Below, one piece after another: positions 17,592 through 26,242 of a stretch of 64,000 bases of DNA. This DNA comes from JBBQUN01 sp963698395. GTDB lineage: Bacteria > Actinomycetota > Acidimicrobiia > Acidimicrobiales > SZUA-35. The stretch is taken from the NCBI GenBank assembly GCA_963698395.1, contig CAVOQQ010000001.1, forward strand, positions 1,053,878 through 1,117,877. The letters run 5' to 3'. Every line of letters begins with the position of its first letter. The first letter of the stretch is position 1. The notes below the pieces were generated by a model. That model was not told the DNA's origin. It worked only from the letters and a program-made list of their open reading frames with translations, and did no database searches. Both the position numbers and the translations under genes were made by a program.

Positions 17592-18449
17592 GTGCCGACT
17601 GTTGACGCCAGGATCCGAACCAAGTCCTCCACCGTCTCGGTGGGGTTGCAGCGGCTTCGCGTCACCGTGGAGAACCCCGGTGTCGGCCGACCGCTCCTGC
17701 TGATCAACGGCATCGGCGCGACGGGTGACCTCTTCGGTCCGTTGCGTCGTCATCTCACCGACCGCGAGACCATCGCCTTCGATGCGCCCGGGGTCGGCGG
17801 CAGCCCCGGTCGACTCATGCCGTTCTCGATGCGGAGCCTGGCCGCGACCGTGGCCGGCCTGGTCGACGAGCTCGGGCACGACCGAGTGGACGTGCTCGGC
17901 CTCAGTTGGGGTGGTGCGCTGGCCCAGGAGTTGGCCCGGCGGCACCCCGAAGTGGTGCATCGGCTGATCCTCACGGCGACGATGCCGGGCGTCACCAGCA
18001 TTCCCGGTCGCCCGGCGGCAGTGGCCACCCTCATGTCGCCTGCCCGGTACTACTCCCCGGAGTACCTCAAGCGCATTGCTCCGACGCTCTATGGCGGCGC
18101 CATTCGCTCGCATCCCGAACTGCTCGATGAGCACGCCAAGCAGCGAGCGGCACGGCCTCCGAGCCAGCTCGGCTATCTCTATCAGCTGAGCGCGATCCAG
18201 CGTTGGACGAGCCTGCCGTGGCTCCATCGTCTGCCGCAGCGGACGTTGGTGCTGGCCGGTGACGACGACCCGATCGTTCGGCTCGCCAATGGTCGATTGT
18301 TGGCGAGCCGGATCCCCGATGCGCGTCTGCACGTCGTCGAGGGCGGAGGGCACCTGTTCCTGTTCACCCGCAGCGAGGAGATGGCCGGTGTCATCGTCGA
18401 TTTCCTCGACACCGGAGCATCGAAAGCCCGCCGCCAACTGCGGAGCTGA
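17592..18449 (+). CDS. phaZ: Intracellular PHA depolymerase-type alpha/beta hydrolase
   Basis: A 285-residue alpha/beta hydrolase resembling the intracellular medium-chain-length PHA depolymerase PhaZ. It shows PLLLINGIGATGDLFGPL (oxyanion strand), FDAPGVGGSP, nucleophile S105 in GLSWGGALAQELARRHPE, the acid in LAGDDDPIV and H in GGGHLFLF. It begins with GTG 60 bp after phaC, the usual phaC-phaZ order, and would release 3-hydroxy acids from stored polymer. Other alpha/beta hydrolase roles cannot be excluded, but position and sequence agree. Confidence 0.82.
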   Translation: MPTVDARIRTKSSTVSVGLQRLRVTVENPGVGRPLLLINGIGATGDLFGPLRRHLTDRETIAFDAPGVGGSPGRLMPFSMRSLAATVAGLVDELGHDRVDVLGLSWGGALAQELARRHPEVVHRLILTATMPGVTSIPGRPAAVATLMSPARYYSPEYLKRIAPTLYGGAIRSHPELLDEHAKQRAARPPSQLGYLYQLSAIQRWTSLPWLHRLPQRTLVLAGDDDPIVRLANGRLLASRIPDARLHVVEGGGHLFLFTRSEEMAGVIVDFLDTGASKARRQLRS

Positions 18450-18469
18450 CCCCGGCGACCGCCCCGTCG

Positions 18470-18934
18470 TCAGTTGCCCGATTCGATCGTTGCCTTCAAG
18501 TTGGCAAGCGTGGTCGCACAGGCCCGCTCGAGGTTGTCTCGGCGGCCTTCGATCTTCCCGGGGTAGATGTCGGGCAGGGCGAGGAGCGGAGCATCGAAGG
18601 ACTCGGTGACGACGCAACCATCGCCGTCGGGCTCGATCCGGTAGCTCCAGACGGTGGCGTGCTCGTACTTCGGCGGCACTTCGTAGGCAAAGTAGGTGTT
18701 CGGCTCGAAGGCCGTCACGACGCAATCCGCGTGCCACTCGTAGTCGCCGGACTTGTTATGGCCCCGGAACCGGGCGCCGACCGCAACGGCGGTGGCGTCA
18801 TCGAGGAACTCGCAGCGGACGTTCTCCGGGCTGAGCAGCGGCAGTTTCTCGAGGTCGGTCAGGTGAGCGAAGACGGACTCGGGGGAGGCTGCGATGCGGA
18901 TGCTGGCCGAACCCTGCGTTGCTGATGCGTTCAT
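18470..18934 (-). CDS. SRPBCC family protein
   Basis: A 154-residue START-like (SRPBCC/polyketide cyclase) protein: SIRIAASPESVFAHLTDLEKLPLLSPE opens the hydrophobic-cavity fold, GARFRGHNKSGDYEW and YRIEPDGDGCVVTESF follow, and a long C-terminal helix closes it. Such proteins bind small hydrophobic ligands. It is closely similar in layout to the protein at 55069-55539, sharing GxRF-x-GHNKSGD. It sits 29 bp after the guanine deaminase gene at the end of the purine operon, but a purine role is not evident. Confidence 0.78.
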   Translation of the reverse strand: MNASATQGSASIRIAASPESVFAHLTDLEKLPLLSPENVRCEFLDDATAVAVGARFRGHNKSGDYEWHADCVVTAFEPNTYFAYEVPPKYEHATVWSYRIEPDGDGCVVTESFDAPLLALPDIYPGKIEGRRDNLERACATTLANLKATIESGN

Positions 18935-18963
18935 TGGCGTGACTCCTTGGGTCGGTGGGCATC

Positions 18964-20340
18964 CTACGCACCGGCCTTGACCAGACGCCCATCGATCCAC
19001 ACCGACCCGATGTCGCTCGGCCGCGCGGTGTTCACGATCTTCTCGAACACCCGCCGGTGGTCGTCGAGCTCCGGCCACCAGCGAAGCCCGGACGAACGAC
19101 GTTCGTTGGCCGCACCGAGATCGATCGTGAACGCATCGAAGGGGCGTCCCGGCTCGATGAGCCCGGTCGGCTCCTGGAGGAGCTGGGCCCCACCTGCCGT
19201 CGCCATCCAGAAGGCGGTGACGCTGTCGATCGAGCTCTCGCTTCGCCCGCGTGTCGCCGCCGTCTGGGTCGGATCGGTTCCCGACTGGAGCATGCGTGAT
19301 GCCGTCACGGCCTTCGAGGCCTGCGCCAGGATGCACGGTTCGAATCCTCCGGCCAGATCGGACCCGAGTCCGACTCGCACCCCTGCTTCGATCGAATGTC
19401 GCACCGGTAACACGGCGTCGCCGAAGTAGGCGTTGGACAGCGGGCAGTGGGCGATGCCCGCGTTGCGGTCACGCATGACGGCGAGATCGGCATCGTCGAC
19501 ATGGCCGCAATGAGCCAAGACCGTTCGGTCGCGCAGGAGTCCGAAGCGGTCGAGGGCCATCGTGTCCGTCGTGCCGAACCGTTCGAGCGCATACCGGTGT
19601 TCCCAGTCGCTCTCGCTGCAATGCGTCTGCACGGCAACACCGTTGGCGGTGGCGAGCTCGCCCATCCCCTGCAAGAGCGCATCGGTGCACGCCGGCGCGA
19701 ACCGAGGCGTGAGGATCGGTCGCACCAGCGCAGTCGCCAGCGCATCGATGGCATCGATCGAACGCAGGCTGGCGTCGATCGCCGCAGACGGCGAGGCATC
19801 GCGGTACCACTCGGGGGTTCCGACGGGATGGTCCATGGCGACGCGGCCGACGAACGCGCGCTGTCCGTGGCGGTGACAGGCCTCGGCGAGCAGTGTCGTG
19901 GCGTCGATGTCGATCGTGCCGTAGTAGACCGCGGTCGTCGTCCCACCAGCGATGAGGGTCGGCACCAGATCGTCCCAGACCCGTGCGGCAAACCCGAGAT
20001 CTCGGTAGCGGCGCTCGAGGGGCAGGGTGTACTCCAGGAGCCAACGCTCGAGATCGAGATCGAGACCGGTCCCCGTTTGTGGCCACTGCGGTGCGTGCAC
20101 ATGGGTATCGATCAGGCCAGGCATGATCACCACGTCGGGGCCCAGGTCGAAGTCGACCGGCGCCGTGGCGTCGTCGGTGACGGACTCGATGACGCCCTCG
20201 GCCCCCACCTGGATCAACGCGGTCGGCCGAACCTCGAGTCGATCCGCTGCCGGCGTTTGCATGAGTCGGCCGCGAATGCTGAAGCGGTCCGTCGACGATG
20301 GTCGGGGTGGAGGCGCTCCGTCAGGATCGGTTGTGCTCAT
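18964..20340 (-). CDS. guaD: Guanine deaminase
   Basis: A 458-residue amidohydrolase that deaminates guanine to xanthine and ammonia. The zinc site begins with MPGLIDTH80VH82APQ, where the APQ tail is typical of guanine deaminases. TTTAVYYGTI, VQTHCSESDWE, LAHCGHVDDADL and GLGSDLAGGF supply the remaining metal and catalytic residues. It is encoded downstream of a nucleoside-type ABC importer and a 2-oxoglutarate dioxygenase, and its start overlaps the dioxygenase 3' end by 20 bp, so the genes are one transcription unit. Context and sequence agree on purine salvage or catabolism. Confidence 0.9.
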   Translation of the reverse strand: MSTTDPDGAPPPRPSSTDRFSIRGRLMQTPAADRLEVRPTALIQVGAEGVIESVTDDATAPVDFDLGPDVVIMPGLIDTHVHAPQWPQTGTGLDLDLERWLLEYTLPLERRYRDLGFAARVWDDLVPTLIAGGTTTAVYYGTIDIDATTLLAEACHRHGQRAFVGRVAMDHPVGTPEWYRDASPSAAIDASLRSIDAIDALATALVRPILTPRFAPACTDALLQGMGELATANGVAVQTHCSESDWEHRYALERFGTTDTMALDRFGLLRDRTVLAHCGHVDDADLAVMRDRNAGIAHCPLSNAYFGDAVLPVRHSIEAGVRVGLGSDLAGGFEPCILAQASKAVTASRMLQSGTDPTQTAATRGRSESSIDSVTAFWMATAGGAQLLQEPTGLIEPGRPFDAFTIDLGAANERRSSGLRWWPELDDHRRVFEKIVNTARPSDIGSVWIDGRLVKAGA

Positions 20341-21331
20341 CGAGGAGATCGTTGCGGTAGCTGTGGGTACCGTCGAATCGCGAGAGCAGGTAGGGACCGG
20401 AGACCATCGTCTCGTGGCGCAGCGGCTCGGTGCGGCACGTCGGGAGGGTCTCGATCCTCAGATGGAACGGGGGCGTCACGAACAACGGGACGGAGTAGCG
20501 GTCGGTCGCCGGCGGGTTGACGACTCGATGAGGATTCGAGACCCATCGGTCGTTGGTCCAGATCGCCATGAGATCGCCGAGGTTCACCACGAGATGGTCG
20601 TCGGGGATGGTGATGTCGATCCACTCGCCCGATCGCAGTCGCACCTGGAGCCCGCCGACGCCGTCGTCGCCCAGCACCGTGAGCGTGCCGTAGTCGGTGT
20701 GGGCCCCGCAGCCGAGCTGCCCGGGTTCCGGTGTCAGCCGTTCCATCGGTGGGTAGTGGATCAGGCGAAGGTGGAACATCGTCTCGCCCGGCATGTTCTC
20801 GAAGATCATCGGATCGAGTCCCAGCGCCATGGCCAGTGCACGCTGCACCCGCAACGCCGTCTCCACCACCGCCGCTCGGTACCGGTCCCAGGCCTCTCGG
20901 AATCCGGGCAGATCGGGCAGTTGATTGGGTCCGTGCAGGGGAGTGCCGGCACGGACCTCGGGATGGTCCGGCCCCTGTTCGGTGCCGGTGTCGAGCGTTT
21001 CCTTCATGTCGCCGGCCAACACTTCACCGATGCGCTCCTCGCCGGCGATCGCACCCTCGAGCGTCTCGGAAGCGAAGCCGACGTAGCCCCGGTGGCAGTC
21101 GCTGTTGCCGATGGCCAGCGCCTCCTTCGCCTCGATGGGCTGGGCGAAGAACTCCTTCATGGCGTCGAAGAACTGCGACTTGACGTCGGCGTCGACGCCG
21201 TGGCCGCGGACCAGGAGGAAGCCGGTTTCGCAGAGCGCCCGGTCGATCACGGCGGCCGTCGTTGCGGCCTCGACGTTCGGCAGGGCCGTGCCGGTTGCGA
21301 AGGGAGCGAGGTCGATGGAAGGAATCGTCAT
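20321..21331 (-). CDS. Isopenicillin-N-synthase-like Fe(II)/2-oxoglutarate dioxygenase
   Basis: A 336-residue non-haem iron oxygenase of the IPNS/2OG family. The N-terminal DIOX_N region (PSIDLAPF, ETGFLLVRGHGV) precedes the jelly roll with iron ligands H211 and D213 (GAHTDYGTLTVL) and H268 (NPHRVV), and the 2-oxoglutarate anchor R278-x-S280. It lies 11 bp after a permease gene and overlaps guaD, inside a purine-uptake operon. Family members in bacteria are often of unknown substrate. Position suggests an oxidised purine, for example xanthine produced by GuaD, but that is inference. Confidence 0.85.
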   Translation of the reverse strand: MTIPSIDLAPFATGTALPNVEAATTAAVIDRALCETGFLLVRGHGVDADVKSQFFDAMKEFFAQPIEAKEALAIGNSDCHRGYVGFASETLEGAIAGEERIGEVLAGDMKETLDTGTEQGPDHPEVRAGTPLHGPNQLPDLPGFREAWDRYRAAVVETALRVQRALAMALGLDPMIFENMPGETMFHLRLIHYPPMERLTPEPGQLGCGAHTDYGTLTVLGDDGVGGLQVRLRSGEWIDITIPDDHLVVNLGDLMAIWTNDRWVSNPHRVVNPPATDRYSVPLFVTPPFHLRIETLPTCRTEPLRHETMVSGPYLLSRFDGTHSYRNDLLDEHNRS

Positions 21332-21342
21332 GATGATCCTGT

Positions 21343-22215
21343 TCAGTGTGCGCCGCGCACGAACGCAACGCCGAGGGCGGAGGGAGTCCTGCTCGCCCGG
21401 GCCCGGAGGACGAGGGCGAGCAGGGTGAGAAGGTACGGCAGTGCGAGGAAGAACTCGTAGGGGATCGCCGACTGCGTTCCCTGTAGGCGGAGCTGGACGG
21501 CGTCGGAGAGCCCGAAGAGGAACGCACCGACGATGACCGGAAGGGTCTTCCAGCCCGAGAACACCACCAGTGCGAGCGCCACCCAGCCTCGACCACCGGT
21601 CACGTTCTCGATGAACAGTCCGAGTGGACCGCAGACCAACGCCGCCCCGCCGAGCCCGGCGAAGGCGCCACCGATCACCGAGGCGATCGCTCGGATCCGC
21701 ACGACGTCGAAGCCGAGGGCGTCAGCGGCTTCGGGCGACTCGCCGACGGCACCGAGCGCCAGGCCGAAGGTGGTGCGTTGCAGGAGGAAGTAGACCGCCG
21801 CCACCAAGACGGCCGTCATCACCACGAGGGCAACGAGGCCGATCCGGTTGAGACGAGGCGGCACCTGTCCGATCGCGTAGTTGCGCTGGAAGAGGTAGGT
21901 GGTGAGATAGCTGGCGAGCAGCGTGAAGGCGATGCCGGTGACGATCTGGTTCGAGCGGCCGATCACGACGAACAACACGAGGAGCAGGCCGGCGAGGGCG
22001 CCGACCGCCGTGCCGGCGAGGAGTCCGAACCAGGGCGAGCCGGTCGCCTCGGCTGCGGAGTAGGCGGCGAACGCCCCGCTGAGCATCATGCCTTCGACAC
22101 CGAGGTTGAGCACGCCGCTTCGTTCACTCACGACCGCGCCGAGCGCAGCGAGCGCAACCGGAATCGAGAGCCGGAGTGCGGCAGCAATCGTGGCGGCGGT
22201 GAGGATCGTGGTCAT
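21343..22215 (-). CDS. Nucleoside-type ABC transporter permease
   Basis: A 290-residue integral membrane protein with about eight hydrophobic helices, of the branched-chain/nucleoside permease family (NupQ/YufQ type). The conserved stretch SERSGVLNLGVEGMMLSGAF near the N-terminus and the LGAVGESPEAADALG coupling loop (usual form A-x-G-E-N-P-x-A-A) are diagnostic. It pairs with the second permease, whose stop overlaps its start as ATGA, and with the BMP lipoprotein and ATPase upstream. Such systems import nucleosides or purine bases. Confidence 0.9.
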   Translation of the reverse strand: MTTILTAATIAAALRLSIPVALAALGAVVSERSGVLNLGVEGMMLSGAFAAYSAAEATGSPWFGLLAGTAVGALAGLLLVLFVVIGRSNQIVTGIAFTLLASYLTTYLFQRNYAIGQVPPRLNRIGLVALVVMTAVLVAAVYFLLQRTTFGLALGAVGESPEAADALGFDVVRIRAIASVIGGAFAGLGGAALVCGPLGLFIENVTGGRGWVALALVVFSGWKTLPVIVGAFLFGLSDAVQLRLQGTQSAIPYEFFLALPYLLTLLALVLRARASRTPSALGVAFVRGAH

Positions 22216-23342
22216 TGGGTGTCTCCGGCGAAACGGATGGCCAGGGCATCGCCGGCTACGACGAAGACCACGACCAAGGCCTGGATCACTCCGACGAGCG
22301 ACGACGGCAGATCATGGCTCCGGGCCGACACCTCGAAGCCGATGTCGAGGGCGGCGATGGCGAACCCGGCAACGACCACACCGATCGGGTGGAGCCGGCC
22401 GAGCAGGGCGACGATGATGCCGGTGAAGCCGAGTCCGAGGCTGGCCGAGCTGCCGAGGCGTCCCGTGACACCGGACATCTCGAAGAAACCTGCCAGCCCG
22501 GCGAGGCCGCCGGCGACCAGGACGACCAGCATCACCACACGGCGTGAGGCCACTTCGTTGGCATCGAGTGCCGTCGGATTGTGGCCGAGCACCGACACTC
22601 GGTAGCCCACGCGATGCCGAGCGAACAGCCAGGCCAGCAGTGGGCCACTGGCCACCGCAACGACGAAGCCGAGATGTGTGCCGAGGAACGGCAGAGCGCC
22701 GAGTTGTGCGTTGCCCAGCTGGCGACTGGCGGGCACGAAGGAGTCAGGATCTCGGATCGGCACGCGAATCGCCCACTGCAGCAGCGCCTGAGCGATGTAG
22801 ACCAGCATGAGTGAGGAGATGACGATGCTGGCGCCGAAGCGAGTCCACAGCACCCCGGTGATCCCGCCCCACGCCGCACCGGCGATGGCGCCGCTCGTCA
22901 CCCCGAGCACGATCAGCAGCGGGCCGGGGAGGTCACGCACGCCATCGGCGGTCACCAGGCCGACCGACACGATCGCTCCCAGCAGGTATTGGCCTTCGGC
23001 ACCGATCGTGAACACTCGTGCTCGATAGGCCAGCGCATAGCCCAGGGCGATGAAGATCAGTGGGGTTGCCGAGGTGGCCGTGTCGCTCAGGCCACGCTGA
23101 TCGACGAAGACACCGGCGGCGACGCTGCGGTAGACCTCGAGCGGGTTCGCTCCCTCGGCAACGATGGCGACGGCCCCGATCAGCAGGGCGCACACCAACG
23201 AGACGAGCGGCACGAGGGCCGCAGGGGAGGGCCTGATCGTTCGTCGGGGGGTCTCCGGTGTTCGGTGGCGATGCCTCCGCGGTGGCGTTGCGACCTCGGC
23301 CGCCTCGTCGATCTCGGAGGCAACCGACTCGAGCGACGTCAT
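22212..23342 (-). CDS. Nucleoside-type ABC transporter permease
   Basis: A 376-residue integral membrane permease of the NupP/YufP type. After a charged N-terminal tail of about 35 residues come eight to ten hydrophobic helices. The family markers are LGYALAYRARVFTIGAEGQ (N-terminal third) and the coupling loop VSVLGHNPTALDANEVASRRV. Its start overlaps the ATPase stop (ATGA) and its stop overlaps the next permease start, so three cistrons are translationally coupled. Confidence 0.9.
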   Translation of the reverse strand: MTSLESVASEIDEAAEVATPPRRHRHRTPETPRRTIRPSPAALVPLVSLVCALLIGAVAIVAEGANPLEVYRSVAAGVFVDQRGLSDTATSATPLIFIALGYALAYRARVFTIGAEGQYLLGAIVSVGLVTADGVRDLPGPLLIVLGVTSGAIAGAAWGGITGVLWTRFGASIVISSLMLVYIAQALLQWAIRVPIRDPDSFVPASRQLGNAQLGALPFLGTHLGFVVAVASGPLLAWLFARHRVGYRVSVLGHNPTALDANEVASRRVVMLVVLVAGGLAGLAGFFEMSGVTGRLGSSASLGLGFTGIIVALLGRLHPIGVVVAGFAIAALDIGFEVSARSHDLPSSLVGVIQALVVVFVVAGDALAIRFAGDTQ

Positions 23343-24927
23343 GACCGGGTTGCCGTCGAGATCGTCGGCTGCCCGGTCAGGTCGACCAGGGGTTCGACCG
23401 AGTCACCCGCCATGGCCAGCCCGATCGAAAGCCGATCGAAGGGGGCGGCGAACGGGCCGACGAGTTCGCCATCGGACATCACGAACAGACGGTCGGCGAC
23501 GGCGAACAGCTCGTCGAGTTCGGCACCGATCCAAAGGACACCCGCCCCCTGCACGGCGCGCTCGACGAGGCGCTGAGCGACGACGTCGGCGGCATCGGGA
23601 TCGAGGCCTCTGGTCGGATAGCAGGCGAGAACGACACCGGGCTCGCCGTCGAGTTCTCGCGCCAGCACCAGCTTCTGGGCGTTGCCGCCGGACAAGCTCG
23701 ACGCGCTCGGCTGCCGGGCCGGCGCTGCGGACGTTCCAGTGGAACAGGGCCTCCCGGGCCTGTAGGTGGCGCTCGTCGTCGTGGCTTGCGATACCGGGGC
23801 ACTCGTCCCAGTTCGAGGTTGTCGGCCAAGGCCATCGGGCGCACCAGACCCCACCGGATACCGATCGGAGGGCACGTAGGCGACCCCGAAATCGAGCCGG
23901 GCACGGGGTTCGGCGACCGCCATGATCTGACCATCGATGTGCACCGAGCCACGGTTCGGCGACTGCCTCGCCCGACAGCAGCGCCTCGAGGTCCGCCTGC
24001 CCGTTGCCGTCGACGCCGGCGATGCCGACGATCTCGCCGCCCCGAACGTCGAGGTCGATCCCTCGGAGCGACGTCGAGGCCACGTCCCGCAGCGACAGCC
24101 GAACGGGCCCGAGCGGATGCGCACGGCCCGATCGCTTGGTGAACGTGCCGGTCGCCGTCGCCCCGATCATCGCCGAGGCGAGATCGGACCGATCGTGATC
24201 GCTGACCGGTTGGTCGACGATGACGCCCTCGCCTTCTCGCGAGCACGCTCACCCGATCGCAGCCGTCGAAGACCTCGGCCAGACGGTGCGTGATGAAGGC
24301 GATGGCCCGACCGTCGTCGGCCAGCGACCGGCACACGGCGAGGAGTCCGGCGGCCTCGGCATCGGTGAGCACGGCGGTGGGTTCGTCGAGCAGGAGCACC
24401 TGGGCGTCGGCGTCGAGCGCCCTCAGCAGCTCGAGCCGCTGTTGTTCGCCGACCGACAGCTCGCCGGCCGGCACGTCGTCGCGTACGTCGAGGCCGTATC
24501 GTTCGACCAGAGCGGCGAGGCGAGCCCGGCAGTCGTCACGACCGGGCAGTCGGCGGCTCGTCGGCCGAGCCAGCACCAGGTTCTCACCGGCGGTGAGCGT
24601 CGGCACGAGCGTGAAGTGCTGCTGCACCATGGCGACGCCACGGGCTCGGATGGTCCCGGTTCGAATCGATCGATCGGCTCGCCGAGCAGGCGGACGCGTC
24701 CCGTCGTCGGGCTTCTCCAGACCGACGAGGATCTTCATCAACGTCGACTTGCCTGCTCCGTTCGAACCGAGCACCGCGTGGATCTCGCCCCGTCGCAGGG
24801 TCAGATCGACCCCGCTCAATGCCGTCGTCCCACCGAAGCGCTTTCGAATCGAGCGCATCTCGACGGCATCGGAACGAGGCCGAGCCGTGCCGACCCAGCA
24901 ACGTTGGATCGAGTCGATCACCGACAC
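23339..24927 (-). pseudogene. Nucleoside-type ABC transporter ATPase (duplicated), about seven frameshifts
   Basis: The start (GTG, two bases after the lipoprotein gene) and the stop (overlapping the permease start) are both well placed, and the span equals a double-ATPase NupO/YufO protein of about 525 residues. The first domain has GSNGAGKST, LSVGEQQRLELLRAL and LLLDEPTAVLT. The second has IVGIAGVDGNGQADLEALLSGE, SLSGGNAQKLVLAREL and RGLDPDAADVV. The reading frame changes near 24700, 24655, 24238, 23958, 23850, 23797 and 23710. All changes fit single-base insertions. Either the region was poorly sequenced or the gene is dead; intact, coupled neighbours favour the former. Confidence 0.75.
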
Positions 24928-24929
24928 GT

Positions 24930-26047
24930 TCAGCTCCGCTCGGGAACGAACGGCACCTCGAACGAGCCGGCCTCGATCTCGGCGAGCCGTTCGTCGTAGA
25001 CGGCCATGGCATCGGCCGAGATCGAGTCGGCGTCGGCCGGATCGATGACGATGCTCATGCCGCCGTCGGCCAGTGGCACGCTGTAGTACTGGGCTTCGGT
25101 CTTGCCGGCGGCGACGTCGGCCACCATGAGCTCGAAGACCGCCTCGAGGTTCCAGTCGAACGACGCGAGGACCGAGTCGCCGACATCGGACATGTCGCCG
25201 ACGTAGCCGCTCGAGACGCCGCCGACGTCGTTGGCCGCCTCGATCTGGCCGAAGGTCGGGCCCTGACCGCAGCCGATGAACATCGTGGCGCCGGACTCGG
25301 CCTGGCTCAGCGCCGCCTCCTTCGCCAGCTGCACGTCATACCAGTCGCCGATGGCGATGAAGCTGCCGGTCGGTGTCGGGACGAATCTCCTTCGCCCCGG
25401 CCAGGAAGGCTTCGTACATCGAGTAGCAGGCCGGGATCTCGAACCCGCCGGCCCCGGCGACAGCGCCCTCGTCGGTGGCGCCTGCCGCGAGGATGCCCTC
25501 GAGGTAGGCCGCCTGGTAGAAGGGCTGGTCGTAGTCGCCGACGTTGCCGGCGACGTCGCCGAACCCGCCGGCGTAGACGAAGATCGTGTCGGGGAAGTCG
25601 GCTGCGACCTTCTTCACGTCGTCGCCGTAGTCGAACGAGTGGGCGATGATCGGGTTGAAGCCGTCCTCGGCGTAGGCCCGCAGCGCCCGCTCGGCCTCGG
25701 CTCCCGGCGGCACGTTCTCGCTGAGCGCGATCTCGCGAGACGGCGCCGGCGGCTTCGAGCGCGTTGGCGCCGTCGTAGGCCGCCTCGCCCCACGAGCCGT
25801 CGAACCAGTCGGCGGAGTAGACGATGGCGAGCTTGGGGGCGTCGGTGTCACCGGTCGCACCTTCGTCCGTGCCGGTGTCTTCGGCGACGGTTTCCTCGGT
25901 GGAGGCCGATTCGGCCGTGGTGGCTCCGTCGCTCGACGATGCGTCGTCAGATTCCGAGCCACCGCAGCCGGCAAGGAGAAGGACGAGCGCAGCGATCGGA
26001 AGCCATCGGCGAGGGGCACTGGGTGACGAAACGTGAACGGAAGTCAT
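24930..26047 (-). CDS. BMP family (nucleoside-binding) lipoprotein, two frameshifts
   Basis: The substrate-binding lipoprotein of the ABC importer. The N-terminus is a lipoprotein signal with lipobox LAGC, followed by a Ser/Thr/Glu linker, then the BMP domain: LAIVYSADWFDGSWGEAAYDG, IIAHSFDYGDDVKKVA, FVYAGGFGDVAGNVG and GATMFIGCGQGPTFGQIEA. The frame changes near 25745 and near 25372. The 1,118 bp span equals 372 codons plus two bases, as two one-base insertions would give, so the native product is about 371 residues. It heads the minus-strand purine operon. The BMP family binds nucleosides in characterised cases. Confidence 0.85.
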
Positions 26048-26242
26048 GGATGGCGACGCTACGAAGCACCAATTGCGCCGAGGTTCCATCCTCGTGAACC
26101 CGAGGTTCTCGCCCGCTGTCCGCTTTCTGACGCCGCGGTGACTCCGAAGCGGCCGATGTCCAGCATGTTCGTCGGCGTTGTTCTCGCAGCGTTCACACGG
26201 CGTGACGAGAGGCAGAAATCGCGACGGCGTACGGTCGGCCTG

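Noticed and set aside
19328..19345. GGTTCGAATCC, resembling a tRNA T-loop
   Set aside because: It lies inside the guanine deaminase coding sequence, encoding part of GGFEPC, and no acceptor or anticodon stem can be formed around it.
26033..26242. An N-terminal extension of the hydrolase-ACT protein from 26033
   Set aside because: It overlaps the start of the divergent BMP lipoprotein gene and its residues show no conserved pattern; the ATG at 26243 directly precedes a basic leader and the hydrolase fold.
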